The position numbers and the translations under genes are program-made. Below are positions 23,506-32,433 of a DNA stretch of 64,000 nucleotides, one piece after another (position 1 is the stretch's first letter; the number at the start of each line of letters is the position of its first letter). The stretch spans positions 186,001 through 250,000 of the forward strand of contig NZ_AFCF02000008.1 of assembly GCF_000203975.2 (NCBI RefSeq), read 5' to 3'. This DNA is from Leisingera sp. ANG1 (lineage in GTDB: Bacteria; Pseudomonadota; Alphaproteobacteria; Rhodobacterales; Rhodobacteraceae). The notes below the pieces were generated by a model. That model was not told the origin of the DNA and searched no databases. It saw nothing but the letters and a program-made list of their open reading frames with translations.

Positions 23506-25542
23506 TTACAGACCCAACGCCTTACGCCGCTCCTCAGCAAAACCTTGCACCATGCGGTCGGCGATCAGGGCGAGGATCGCCATCGCCGCGCCTGCAGAGA
23601 TGCCCAGCCCCACATCCGCCTGCCCGAGCGCCAAATAGATCGACTGGCCGAGGCCGGTGGTGCCGATCAAGGCCGCAATGACCAGCATCGCAAAGGCATA
23701 GAGGATGGTCTGATTGAGGCCAAGCAGGATCGACGGCGCCGCATAGGGCGCGCGGATGTCCTTGAGCATCTGCCATGTGGTGGCGCCGGAGGCGGTCGCA
23801 GCCTCGATCATCTCCTCCGGAGTGGAGACCAGCCCGTGCCGCGTGTAGCGGATCATCGGCACGATGGCATAGGCGATGATCGCCAGGAAGGCGGAGAATT
23901 CGCCGATCTGGAACACCATCAGCACCGGGATCAGGAACACGAACAACGGAATGGTCTGCAGCATGTCGCAGACCGGGCGCACCACACGCCAGACACCGGG
24001 TGAGACCGCAGAGGCCAGACCGATGGCGCCGCCCATCACCGCGCAGGCAAAGACTGCAGCGCCAGAAAGGTAGAGCGACAGCAGCGCCCGCTCCCACAGG
24101 CCGGACAGCAGGATGGTGCCCAGCAGAACCACAGTCAGGACGGCCAAATTGCGGCCGCCTGCAACCCAGGCCAGCGCGCCGGCACCCACCAGCACAAAGG
24201 GCCAAGGCAGCTGCGAAATGCCTGTTTCGAGCATTCCGGCAGCAATCAGCAGCATGATACCGAGCGCTACCTGTCCGCGCAGTGCAAAGACTACGCCTGC
24301 AGCGGCACCCGCCGCAAACAGCGCCGCACTCATCGCCGGGGTCCAGGCAAAACCCCAAGTGAAGGGCAGAACCGCCTGGTCCAGCCCGATCCGCATCGGC
24401 AGCAGCACATAGAACAGCACGTTGTTCTTGAGCGCGGTCAGGAACTCCGCATTGGCGCTGGTAAAGGACGACAGCCCCCGGTCGACACTGTCCGCCACCG
24501 GGTTGAACAAGCCGTAGTTGCCGGGCTGCTGAACGCTGCCCCAGAAGGCCGCGCTGACCAGGACGCCCAGCGCCAGGATGCCCCAGGCAACGCGCGGGTC
24601 ATGCCTGTCGCGCCGGTCCTGGGTCAGGGTGCCGCTCATCCGGTCGATCAGGATCGCGAAGATCACGATCACCAGGCCTGCCAGCAGGCTCTGCCCGAAC
24701 TGGGCCTTGCGCATGGTCAAGAGGACCTCCCAGCCGATGTCGTCAAAGCCGCCGATCACGGCGGCGATGATCACCATCGACAGCGCCGCCATCAGGCACT
24801 GGTTGACACCAACCATGATCTGCTGCCCGGCCGAAGGGATCTCGCACTGGAACAGCTGCTGCAGGCGGGTGCCGCCGGCCATGATCGCAGCTTCCTTGAT
24901 CTCCGGCTCCACCCGTTCGAGGCCAAGGAGCACATTGCGCGCCATCGGCGGCGCTGCGTAGATGGCAGAGGCGATGAGACCCACCACAGGGCCAAAACCG
25001 AACAGCACCAGCAGCGGCGTCAGGTAAGCAAAGGTCGGCACCGTCTGCATGATGTCGAGCACCGCCTGCACCGGTTGGCGGATGCGGGGGTATTCATTGG
25101 CAAGGATGCCTATACCGCCGCCGATGATCAGCGCCAACGGCACCGAGACAGCAACCAGCGCCAGGGTGTTCATGCTTTCGGGCCAGTAGCCGGAAGCGAG
25201 CACAAAGCCGAGGCCCACCACCGCCATCAGCGCCATCCGCACGCCGCCCAGGGTCCAAGCCAGCGCCGTGGTGGCGCAGATGACCAGCGGCCAGGGCGTA
25301 TGGCTCAGCACGTAATTCGCGGCTTCCATCGGGTAGAACATCAGCGCAGAGAAGGCCCGTGCCGTTGGTTTGATCAGCGCCAGGAACCACTCCATGAAGG
25401 CCCCAACCCAGCCGGTGGCGGGCAGCACCCAGGCGGCGGGAAACTTGACCAGCCAAGGCAGGCTGCTTTCCAAGAGAAGGCACAAGGCACCCACAACAGC
25501 TGCGATCAGCGCCGCAACCGAGCCTTTTGAGAGAGACGCCAT
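23506..25542 (-). CDS. Quaternary-amine ABC transporter permease, two fused permease domains
   Basis: 678 residues, about twice a normal ProW-type permease. Two binding-protein-dependent permease domains are visible: the first with NEYPRIRQPVQAVLDIMQTVPTFAYLTP (EAA-type loop GLERVEPEIKEAAIMAGG), the second with VSPGVWRVVRPVCDMLQTIPLFVFLIP (loop STPEEMIEAATASGATTWQ). Each half has several membrane segments, and the halves are clearly related, so this arose by duplication and fusion, giving a complete heterodimer-like channel in one chain. Start ATG 25542 overlaps the stop of the ATPase gene (TGATG), which implies translational coupling. Role: inner-membrane channel of a glycine betaine/proline/choline-type importer. 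Confidence 0.92.
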   Translation of the reverse strand: MASLSKGSVAALIAAVVGALCLLLESSLPWLVKFPAAWVLPATGWVGAFMEWFLALIKPTARAFSALMFYPMEAANYVLSHTPWPLVICATTALAWTLGGVRMALMAVVGLGFVLASGYWPESMNTLALVAVSVPLALIIGGGIGILANEYPRIRQPVQAVLDIMQTVPTFAYLTPLLVLFGFGPVVGLIASAIYAAPPMARNVLLGLERVEPEIKEAAIMAGGTRLQQLFQCEIPSAGQQIMVGVNQCLMAALSMVIIAAVIGGFDDIGWEVLLTMRKAQFGQSLLAGLVIVIFAILIDRMSGTLTQDRRDRHDPRVAWGILALGVLVSAAFWGSVQQPGNYGLFNPVADSVDRGLSSFTSANAEFLTALKNNVLFYVLLPMRIGLDQAVLPFTWGFAWTPAMSAALFAAGAAAGVVFALRGQVALGIMLLIAAGMLETGISQLPWPFVLVGAGALAWVAGGRNLAVLTVVLLGTILLSGLWERALLSLYLSGAAVFACAVMGGAIGLASAVSPGVWRVVRPVCDMLQTIPLFVFLIPVLMVFQIGEFSAFLAIIAYAIVPMIRYTRHGLVSTPEEMIEAATASGATTWQMLKDIRAPYAAPSILLGLNQTILYAFAMLVIAALIGTTGLGQSIYLALGQADVGLGISAGAAMAILALIADRMVQGFAEERRKALGL

Positions 25543-26594
25543 CACCCCTGCTCCACCTGCAGCGCGGCAGCGAGGTCAGCAGGGTTCACCACGCCGACCA
25601 GCTTGCCGTCATCCGTGCGGACCGGCACCGGTTCGTACAGCTCCATGCAGCGCGCAAGGGCTGCATCCAGCGTCATGTCCTGGCGCAGGCCGGGATCGTC
25701 GGCGCCGTAGACATGGTGTTCGCCGGGCTGCATCACCGAGGACACATGCGCATGCTGGCCTTTGGCCACATCCTTGGAGAATTCGCGCACATAGTCATCG
25801 ACCGGACGCAGCACGATGTCGGCGGGGGTGCCGATCTGCACCACCTTGCCGTCGCGCATGATGGCGATCCGGTCAGCCAGCTTCAGCGCCTCGTTGATGT
25901 CGTGGGTAATGAAAACGATGGTGGTCCTAAGTTTGGCCTGGATTTCCAGGAACTCATCCTGCAACTGCCGCCTGATCAGCGGGTCCAGCGCCGAGAACGG
26001 CTCATCCAGGAACCAGACCGAGCAATCGGCCACCAGAGAACGGGCGATGCCGACGCGCTGGCGCTGACCGCCGGAGAGTTCACGCGGGAAGTTCTTTTCA
26101 CGCCCGCCAAGGCCAACGAGTTCGATCACCTCCTGCGCCTTGGCAAGGCGCTGCTTCTTCTTCACCCCCTGCACCCGCAGCGGGTAGGCGACGTTTTCGG
26201 CCACGGTCATATGCGGGAACAGGCCGAAATGCTGGAACACCATGCCCAGCTTCTTGCGGCGCAGCTCGATCAGCCGCTTGGGGCTGGCCTCGACGATGTT
26301 TTCGCCGTCGATGCGGATCTCGCCGCCGGTGGCGTGCAGCAAATGCGAGATGCATCGGATCAGGGTCGACTTACCAGAACCCGACAACCCCATGATCACA
26401 AACAGCTCCCCCTCCTTCACGTCAAAGGAAGCGTCCTGCACGGCGGGGATCAGCCCCTTGCCGCGCAAGTCCTGCGCAGCAGCTTCGGGTGTTTCGTGCC
26501 GCGACAGCGCCTCCTTCAAGGCGCTGTCTGCATTGTTGCCAAACACCTGCCAGACATTCCGGCAGGTGATGGCTGGCGTCTCAGAGCCGCTCAC
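25542..26594 (-). CDS. Quaternary-amine ABC transporter ATP-binding protein (ProV-like)
   Basis: 350 residues. Walker A GLSGSGKST, Q-loop VFQHFGLFPHMT, signature ELSGGQRQRVGIARSL, Walker B SVWFLDEPFSALDP and switch ITHDINEALKLADRIAIM. The long N-terminal lead RNVWQVFG and the C-terminal CBS-like tail after DYVREFSKDV (VRTDDGKLVGVV) identify the ProV/OpuAA glycine-betaine subfamily; the tail senses ionic strength in characterised relatives. The start is taken as GTG 26594, 10 bp after the stop of the binding-protein gene, because upstream frames overlap that gene and are unconserved. Middle gene of the operon. Confidence 0.9.
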   Translation of the reverse strand: MSGSETPAITCRNVWQVFGNNADSALKEALSRHETPEAAAQDLRGKGLIPAVQDASFDVKEGELFVIMGLSGSGKSTLIRCISHLLHATGGEIRIDGENIVEASPKRLIELRRKKLGMVFQHFGLFPHMTVAENVAYPLRVQGVKKKQRLAKAQEVIELVGLGGREKNFPRELSGGQRQRVGIARSLVADCSVWFLDEPFSALDPLIRRQLQDEFLEIQAKLRTTIVFITHDINEALKLADRIAIMRDGKVVQIGTPADIVLRPVDDYVREFSKDVAKGQHAHVSSVMQPGEHHVYGADDPGLRQDMTLDAALARCMELYEPVPVRTDDGKLVGVVNPADLAAALQVEQG

Positions 26595-26604
26595 TTGGGT
26601 CAGC

Positions 26605-27570
26605 TCAGTTAATGGCGGCGTCGACAACCGGGCGCCACTTGTCCTCATTGGCGGCCATCCATTCGGCAACCACCTCTTCGACCTTGCCGCCATCCACGTC
26701 GACCGCGCCCATCATCGGCTGCTGGTCTTCCACGGCCAGGGTGTAGTTCGACAGGATCTCAAACGCCGCGGGCCAGGTTTCCGCGGTGCCGGACCAGGCG
26801 GCCTTGAAGATGCGCGAGGGTGAGAAGTCGCAGTCGTTGACAGCATCCGGGTTCGGGCCCCAGGCCGGATCGGAGAAGCAGGCGTCCTCGCCCGGCGGCA
26901 GATCGACGAATTTCACGTCATATGCCGACATCGCCCAATGCGGCTGCCAGAAGGTGATCAGGAGCGGCGTCTTGCGTTCGGTCGCGGCACGCAGCTCGAC
27001 GATCAACGCTGCCTCGGAACCCGCAGGCACGGCCTTGAACGGCAGCGCCAGGCCGGTCATGCGATCGGCCCCCGGGGTGCCCCAATCTGCCGGATAGTCA
27101 ACCAGGCGGCCTTCGGGCAGGGTTTCGGCGGTGGCGAATTGCGCGGCACAGTCCTTCAGCGCCTCCCAGGCCGGCAGGCCGGGGCAGATCTCGGCCACAT
27201 GCGCCGGATAGGCAATGCCTTCGCGGGCGTTCAGCTCCAGGTCACCCAGCTCGACGACGGTGCCTTCTTCGACCTTCTTGGCGTATTCATCGGAGACATT
27301 GGAGGACCAGATTTCCAGCGTCGCATGGATGTCGCCATCTGCAATCGCCTGGAACTGGTTCATCATCCCAGCAGAGACATATTCCACATCATAGCCCGCA
27401 GCCTTGAGCATCTCGCCCGCGATGTGGGTGGTCACATGCTGGCCGGTCCATTCGTTCACCGCCAGCTTGATCGGCTTGCTGGTGTCGCCCAGCTCGGCGG
27501 CGGAGGCGATGCCCGCGGCAACCGTCATTGTTGCGGCGCCCAGCGCCAGCGCAAATCCCTTGAAGTTCAT
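26605..27570 (-). CDS. Quaternary-amine ABC transporter substrate-binding protein 1 (ProX/OpuAC-like)
   Basis: 321 residues, signal peptide MNFKGFALALGAATMTVAAG... cleaved before AELGD. Mature protein: IKLAVNEWTGQHVTTHIAGEML (class 2 opening with the conserved Trp), WQPHWAMSAYDVKFVDLPP (ligand-pocket Trp residues for quaternary ammonium caging) and WSGTAETWPAAFEILSNYTL. Family: glycine betaine/choline/carnitine-type binding protein. Start ATG 27570 has AGGGAG 8 nt upstream. First gene of the binding protein-ATPase-permease operon. Which ligand (betaine, choline, DMSP) cannot be read reliably. Confidence 0.92.
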   Translation of the reverse strand: MNFKGFALALGAATMTVAAGIASAAELGDTSKPIKLAVNEWTGQHVTTHIAGEMLKAAGYDVEYVSAGMMNQFQAIADGDIHATLEIWSSNVSDEYAKKVEEGTVVELGDLELNAREGIAYPAHVAEICPGLPAWEALKDCAAQFATAETLPEGRLVDYPADWGTPGADRMTGLALPFKAVPAGSEAALIVELRAATERKTPLLITFWQPHWAMSAYDVKFVDLPPGEDACFSDPAWGPNPDAVNDCDFSPSRIFKAAWSGTAETWPAAFEILSNYTLAVEDQQPMMGAVDVDGGKVEEVVAEWMAANEDKWRPVVDAAIN

Positions 27571-27814
27571 CCTTCTACTCCCTGTCATTGTTGTTGCGCC
27601 GCCGGTTGTCCGGCTTGGCGCGTCATTGGAACCCGGCGGTTCATGGCGCCTGGCCAGCCTTTTGGCCGGCCGTTCTGTTACTTGCAGACGCCGATGCCCC
27701 AAGTGTGGCCGGGGATAATGCAAGTATTGGAACATATTACGACCGCTTGTCGAGCAAATGCGACGCAAATGGCAAAAAATTTTGATTGACGGTTTAAGTT
27801 TTTGTGCAAACACA

Positions 27815-27935
27815 CAAGTTCCGGAATCAACCGGCGTGCCCGCTGGACTTAGCCCGGGGGCTCTTCAGACCGCAAGCCGGATGCGATGAAACGGGACGAG
27901 CGCCCCCGCATCGCGGGAGCGCTGTCTTTTTTTTT
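27815..27935 (+). ncRNA. Candidate intergenic small RNA opposite the ABC operon
   Basis: A strong plus-strand terminator (27899-27935, nine T) lies in a gap between two minus-strand genes, and no plus-strand gene is present upstream for several kb. A TTGACG at 27786-27791 could be a -35 box. A transcript from about 27815 would be about 120 nt. It would be encoded between the two betaine-type binding-protein genes. No -10 of good quality is seen. Length, promoter and function are inference. Confidence 0.4.
27899..27935 (+). terminator. Intrinsic terminator on the plus strand, no upstream gene
   Basis: A 10-bp stem with one mismatch (AGCGC-c-CCCGC with GCGGG-a-GCGCT), loop ATC, then GTCTTTTTTTTT. 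The T-run lies only on the plus strand, so it does not serve the minus-strand genes around it. Confidence 0.8.
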
Positions 27936-27956
27936 AGCAGTTAAGAGCAGCCCGGC

Positions 27957-28925
27957 TCAGGAACGGCCCTTGCCCGTCGCCTCCTCGACAATGGGCATCC
28001 ATTTGGCCCGGTTCACCGCCAGCCAGCCGCGGGCCGCACCCTGCGGGGTTTCGCCGCGGACATCCACCAGCCCGATCAATGGTTGCTGGTCCCAGATGCT
28101 CAGCTGGTAGTTCTTCAAGATCTCATAGGCGGCAGGCCAGCGCTCCTTAAACCCCGGCCAGCTCGCCTTGACCACGCCGCCGCGGTAAAAATCGCAGTCG
28201 CCAGTGGCCTTGGGGTTCGGCCCCCAGGACGGGTCTGTGTAGCAGGCGGGCTCCGGCTTGGGCAGGCGCACAAACTGCAGCGCATACGAAGACATTGCCC
28301 AATGCGGCGCCCAGAAGGTGGAGATCACCGGGCGTTTCTCGCGATAAGCCGCCTGGAAGGCTTCGATCATCGCCGCCTCCGACTCAGCCGCGACCACGTC
28401 AAACGGCAATTCCAGCGCGCGGATCCGGTCAGCACCGGGCGAACCCCAGGATTCCGGGTAGGCCAAGTAAATGCCACGTTTGCCCTTGCCGTCCTCTGAG
28501 AAGATGCCTGCGCAGTCGCGCAGCGCCTCCCAATTGGGCAGCCCAGGACACATCTGCGCCACGTAGGGCGGGAACACCACGCCGTTGCGCGCATCCAGCC
28601 CCATGTCGCCCAGGTTCTCCAGACGGCCCGCATCCACCAGATCGAAGTACTCAGCAGGATCGCTGCTGGTCCAGACCTCCACCATTGCATGCATATCGCC
28701 GTCGGCGATTTCACCGTACAGGTTGCTCTGGTCCGCCTCGGCATATTCGACGGTATAGCCCGCCTCCTCCAGCAGTCCGCCAGCGATATAAGTCGACAGG
28801 TGCTGGCCGGTCCAGTTGTTCAGCGACAGCCGGATCGGAGTTCCCATATCCCCCATATCTGCAGCTTCGGCGGCCCCCGTAGCCGCCAGTGCCGCAAAAG
28901 CTGCGGCAATCACATTGATTTTCAT
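27957..28925 (-). CDS. Quaternary-amine ABC transporter substrate-binding protein 2 (paralogue)
   Basis: 322 residues, signal peptide ending at about residue 21 (AAEAADMGD). Same fold and motifs as the protein at 26605-27570: IRLSLNNWTGQHLSTYIAGGLLEEAGY, WAPHWAMSSYALQFVRLP, SWPGFKERWPAAYEILKNYQLS. Clear paralogue, but a different set of pocket-lining and surface residues (LNNW for VNEW, for example). Not cotranscribed with an ATPase of its own; it lies upstream of the operon on the same strand, so it may deliver a second ligand to the same ATPase and permease. Start ATG 28925 has a GGGAG site. Confidence 0.9.
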   Translation of the reverse strand: MKINVIAAAFAALAATGAAEAADMGDMGTPIRLSLNNWTGQHLSTYIAGGLLEEAGYTVEYAEADQSNLYGEIADGDMHAMVEVWTSSDPAEYFDLVDAGRLENLGDMGLDARNGVVFPPYVAQMCPGLPNWEALRDCAGIFSEDGKGKRGIYLAYPESWGSPGADRIRALELPFDVVAAESEAAMIEAFQAAYREKRPVISTFWAPHWAMSSYALQFVRLPKPEPACYTDPSWGPNPKATGDCDFYRGGVVKASWPGFKERWPAAYEILKNYQLSIWDQQPLIGLVDVRGETPQGAARGWLAVNRAKWMPIVEEATGKGRS

Positions 28926-29087
28926 TGGCGTAACTCCCGTTCTGCCAGTCGTCCCACGCGCCGCGCCTCAGCGCAGCTCCGCGGACCGGCATATCAGGCG
29001 GGAGTTGACAAAGATTAACGGCTTGCGGGAACAGCTGCGCCTTTGAATAGGAAAAAGCCTAAAACTTGCTTCAAGCATCCGCCCGGA

Positions 29088-29879
29088 TCAGCCAGCACGA
29101 CGGGCAACCAGAAGCACCGGATCATAGGTCAGCGGCAGCTTGCAGCCCCGGCCAAACCGCTCGCGGTAGTCATCCTCGAACGAACACAGTTTCCTGCGGC
29201 TCCACCCCTGCTGAGCATTGCCGTTCACCCCGGTCTGGCGCAGATGCTTCAGCAGCTCTACCGCAGAGCCGAACTCCAGAACGGAGGGATGCTGGGCGAT
29301 TTGCTGGACTTCCAAACCATCCGGCAGCACCGAGCACCATTCATCCGCATCAAGGTAACTGGGTGCAGCGGCGGCGGACCCCAACGCTGCCAGCTCGCGG
29401 AACTGGCTGCGGCCGAAACCCGATAGCGCCAGCCAGCCGCCGGGTTTCAGTTGCATTGCCAGCCGGGAAAGCAGCGCCGGCAAGTCAGGTATCCACTGCA
29501 CGGTCGAGGCAGAAGCGATCAAATCCAGCTGATACGGCAGCGGCAAGCTCTCCACCGGACCGGCCTCGAACCTGGCGTTCAGCCGGGTCTCCTCATCCAG
29601 TGCCTGCAACACCTGTCCCGCCTCCGGCACAAGGTCATTGAGGATCAAACGGTCCGCCCGGAACCGCTGCATAAGCTGCCGCGTCAAATGGCCGGTTCCG
29701 CAGCCGAACTCGAGAACACTGCCGAAGCGCCGCGCCCCCGCCTGATCCTGCAGCATCCGGGCCAATTGGCGGGCAGTTTCCGCCTGTACCGATGCGGCGT
29801 CGTGATAACTCTCCAGCCCGCGCCGGAAGCTTTTCCGCACACGTGACTGATCCGGATGCTGGGGCTGCATGTCTTTCAT
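29088..29879 (-). CDS. bioC: Malonyl-[acyl-carrier protein] O-methyltransferase
   Basis: 263 residues, class I SAM methyltransferase. It caps malonyl-ACP as a methyl ester so that fatty acid synthesis can elongate it to pimeloyl-ACP. Seen: the N-terminal VRKSFRRGLESYHDAASVQAETA, motif I VLEFGCGTGHLTRQL, LNDLVP, ASASTVQWIPDLPALLSRL and LKPGGWLALSGF, all typical of BioC. Start ATG at 29879 overlaps the bioG stop by 1 nt. Last gene of bioBFDAGC; its partner BioG removes the ester. Confidence 0.93.
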   Translation of the reverse strand: MKDMQPQHPDQSRVRKSFRRGLESYHDAASVQAETARQLARMLQDQAGARRFGSVLEFGCGTGHLTRQLMQRFRADRLILNDLVPEAGQVLQALDEETRLNARFEAGPVESLPLPYQLDLIASASTVQWIPDLPALLSRLAMQLKPGGWLALSGFGRSQFRELAALGSAAAAPSYLDADEWCSVLPDGLEVQQIAQHPSVLEFGSAVELLKHLRQTGVNGNAQQGWSRRKLCSFEDDYRERFGRGCKLPLTYDPVLLVARRAG

Positions 29880-30493
29880 CAGAACAGCGCCTCCCACTGC
29901 GCAAACCGGTCAAATGGCGCATGCGGCGCGTCCAGGTTCGCAACGTTCTGCCCCGCCCAGGCACGCGCCAGATTGGCTGGCGGAAAAATCTTGTCGCCGG
30001 AGCAAATCCAGACCTTGTCAAAGCGCATTTGAGGCGCGTCCCCGCGGCGCTCCACCGCCAGCAGTTCTGCCCGGCGCGCTTCCACATCCAGAGCTTCGGC
30101 GTCCTGCCGGGCGCCAAACACCCGGCCTAGGAATTGCTGATAGCTGTCAAGGCTCAGGGTTTCCACAGTGCGGCGGAACACGGCCGGCGGTATGCCCGCC
30201 CCGCGGTTCACCGGCTGCAGGCTGCCGTTCACTGCCGTCTTGCGGCTGAACGGGTCCGGACGCCCCTGCTGCCAATGCGCATAGGCAGCCACGCCAAACG
30301 ACCAGGCCAGCAGGCTGACCCGCTCATAGCCGGAAAGGTCCGGCAGCTCTGCATCCAGATCGGTGTACCCGCTGGCAAACAGGATGTCCTGGGGGCCATC
30401 CAGGTGCCAGAACACCTCCGGCCCCACAGCCCAGCCGCCGAAAACCACGATGGCCTCGGCTGCCTGGATCTGTTTGAGCCAGCGGAACTCCAT
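29879..30493 (-). CDS. bioG: Pimeloyl-ACP methyl ester esterase, BioG (DUF452) type
   Basis: 204 residues, short alpha/beta hydrolase. Seen: VFGGWAVGPEVFWHL near the N-terminus, nucleophile elbow LAWSFGVAAYAHW with the catalytic Ser, a catalytic Asp in the WICSGDKIFPP turn, and His in DAPHAPFDRF. It hydrolyses the methyl ester of pimeloyl-ACP to stop elongation. This is the BioG solution, not BioH, BioK, BioV or BioZ. 3 bp after bioA and 1-bp overlap with bioC, so operon member. Confidence 0.9.
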   Translation of the reverse strand: MEFRWLKQIQAAEAIVVFGGWAVGPEVFWHLDGPQDILFASGYTDLDAELPDLSGYERVSLLAWSFGVAAYAHWQQGRPDPFSRKTAVNGSLQPVNRGAGIPPAVFRRTVETLSLDSYQQFLGRVFGARQDAEALDVEARRAELLAVERRGDAPQMRFDKVWICSGDKIFPPANLARAWAGQNVANLDAPHAPFDRFAQWEALF

Positions 30494-30496
30494 GGC

Positions 30497-31795
30497 TTAC
30501 AGCTCCCGCGCCAGCCGCAGCATACCTGCGGTGATTTCGCTCAGCTGATCCGGCGAGGTGATGAAGGGCGGCATTGTGTAGATGTTGGTGCCGAAGGGGC
30601 GCAGAAACACGCCCATTTCATGCGCCCGGGCATGCGCCTCGTCGGCTGAGACGCGGTGCTTCATCTCAATGACTCCAATGGCGCCCAGTACCCGCACGTC
30701 CGCCACGTTGGGCAGATCGCGCGCCGGGGCCAGTTCTGCCTGCATCTGTTTGCCGATTGCCGCCACCGTGCCGCGCCAGTCCTGCCCCGTCAGCAGGTCC
30801 AGCGACGCCTTGGCAGCGGCACAGGCCAGCGGGTTGCCCATATAGGTCGGCCCGTGCATGAACAGGCCGGGATTGCCGCCGCCGATGCCCTCTGCCACCC
30901 GATCATTGGTCATGGTGCAGGCAAAAGAGATATGGCCGCCGGTCAGCCCCTTGCCGAGGCAGATGATATCCGGCTCAACCGAACAGGAATTGGTGGCGAA
31001 CAGTTCGCCTGTGCGGCCAAAGCCGGTGGCGATCTCGTCGAAGATCAGGAGGATACCCAGCTCATCACAGAGCGCGCGCGCCTGATTGAGATATTCGGGG
31101 TGATAGAAATACATCCCGCCGGTGCCCTGCACCACGGGCTCCAGTATGAAGGCGGCGATCCTCTTGGCGTTGGCCTCCAGCACTGCCCGCAGCTCGCCCA
31201 GGCCGTTCTGCGCCGGGTCGTCGATCCAATCCTCATGAATGCGGACTGGCGGGCGGGAGACGAAGTGCTGCACGCTCAGCGCGCCCTGGAACAGGTGGTG
31301 CATGCCGGTATCCGGGTCGCAGACGCTCATCGCCTTCCAAGTGTCGCCGTGATAGCCGGAGCGGATGGTGGCAAATTCCTTGCGCCCCGCCTGGCCGATG
31401 GCGTGCTGGTATTGCACCGCCATCTTCATCGCCACTTCGACCGAGACGGACCCGCTGTCGCAATAGAAGATGCGCGTCAGGCTTTCGGGTGTGATCTCCA
31501 AGAGCTTGCGGCCCAGGTCGATGGCCGGGTCATGGGTCAGCCCGCCGAACATCACATGCGGCAGGGTGTCAAGCTGGTCGTGAATGGCTTTGGTGATCGC
31601 CGGGTTATTGTGCCCGTGCATCATGCACCACCAGGACGACATGGCATCTATCAGACGGGTGCCGTCGTCCAGGGTGATGTACATGCCTTTGCTTTCCTTC
31701 ACGACGAAGGTCGGGCCGGGTTTGGCGACATTGGTGTAGGGATGCCAGAGGTGCTGTTGATCAAACTCCAGCTGGGTGAGGTCTGCGGCACTCAT
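30497..31795 (-). CDS. bioA: Adenosylmethionine-8-amino-7-oxononanoate aminotransferase
   Basis: 432 residues, class III PLP aminotransferase using S-adenosylmethionine as amino donor to make 7,8-diaminopelargonate. Seen: LWHPYTNVAKPGPTFVV, SSWWCMMHGHNNPAI, FYCDSGSVSVEVAMKMA, GYHGDTWKAMSVCDP, FDEIATGFGRTGELFA, and the Schiff-base Lys in ICLGKGLTGGHISFA. The ATG at 31795 overlaps the bioD stop (ATGA), indicating translational coupling. Confidence 0.97.
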   Translation of the reverse strand: MSAADLTQLEFDQQHLWHPYTNVAKPGPTFVVKESKGMYITLDDGTRLIDAMSSWWCMMHGHNNPAITKAIHDQLDTLPHVMFGGLTHDPAIDLGRKLLEITPESLTRIFYCDSGSVSVEVAMKMAVQYQHAIGQAGRKEFATIRSGYHGDTWKAMSVCDPDTGMHHLFQGALSVQHFVSRPPVRIHEDWIDDPAQNGLGELRAVLEANAKRIAAFILEPVVQGTGGMYFYHPEYLNQARALCDELGILLIFDEIATGFGRTGELFATNSCSVEPDIICLGKGLTGGHISFACTMTNDRVAEGIGGGNPGLFMHGPTYMGNPLACAAAKASLDLLTGQDWRGTVAAIGKQMQAELAPARDLPNVADVRVLGAIGVIEMKHRVSADEAHARAHEMGVFLRPFGTNIYTMPPFITSPDQLSEITAGMLRLAREL

Positions 31796-32433
31796 GCCAT
31801 CTCTCCTTGGGCCAAGGCCTCCTTGATCAGATCCACCCGGATGCTGGCCTGAAAGGCCACGGCCAGCGCGTCAGAGGTCAGCTCGCCCAGCACCGGCAGC
31901 CGCCCCAGGTGCGCCACCTGGCCGAACTGGCAGATGGTTTCCTCAACCGCCGGCTCCGCGTCGCCGATGAAGGCCACGCCCGCAACCGGGCAGCCCGCAT
32001 CGCGCAGGGCTTTCAGCGACAGCAGCGTGTGGTTGATCGTGCCCAGCTGGGTCCGCGCGCAGAGGATCACGGGGGCGCCCCAGCGGGCGAACAGATCGAT
32101 ATACAGCACCTTGCGGTTCAGCGGCACCATCAGCCCGCCTGCGCCTTCGGCCACCAGCACGCCATCAACCTCAGGCAAAGACAGCGAATCCGGGTCGATC
32201 TCCGCGCCTTCGGCCTCTGCTGACAGGTGCGGCGAAGCGGGCAGTTGCAGAAGGTAGCCCTCGGCCAGCGCCGGGCGGCCCGACAGGCGGGAGACGATTT
32301 GGCTGTCGGTCTCCTCTTCCAGCCCCGATTGCACCGGCTTCCAATAGGTGGCGCCCAGCGCCTGCACCAAGCCGGCCGAGAAGATGGTCTTGCCGATACC
32401 GGTATCGGTTCCGGTGACGATCAGCGCGCTCAT
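31792..32433 (-). CDS. bioD: Dethiobiotin synthetase
   Basis: 213 residues, P-loop NTPase that carboxylates diaminopelargonate to dethiobiotin with ATP and CO2. Seen: VTGTDTGIGKTIFSAGLVQAL (Walker A GTDTGIGKT), YWKPVQSGLEEETDS with catalytic Lys, EGAGGLMVPLN and the base-recognition ARTQLGTINHTLLS. Overlaps bioF by 4 bp upstream and bioA by 4 bp downstream. Confidence 0.96.
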   Translation of the reverse strand: MSALIVTGTDTGIGKTIFSAGLVQALGATYWKPVQSGLEEETDSQIVSRLSGRPALAEGYLLQLPASPHLSAEAEGAEIDPDSLSLPEVDGVLVAEGAGGLMVPLNRKVLYIDLFARWGAPVILCARTQLGTINHTLLSLKALRDAGCPVAGVAFIGDAEPAVEETICQFGQVAHLGRLPVLGELTSDALAVAFQASIRVDLIKEALAQGEMA

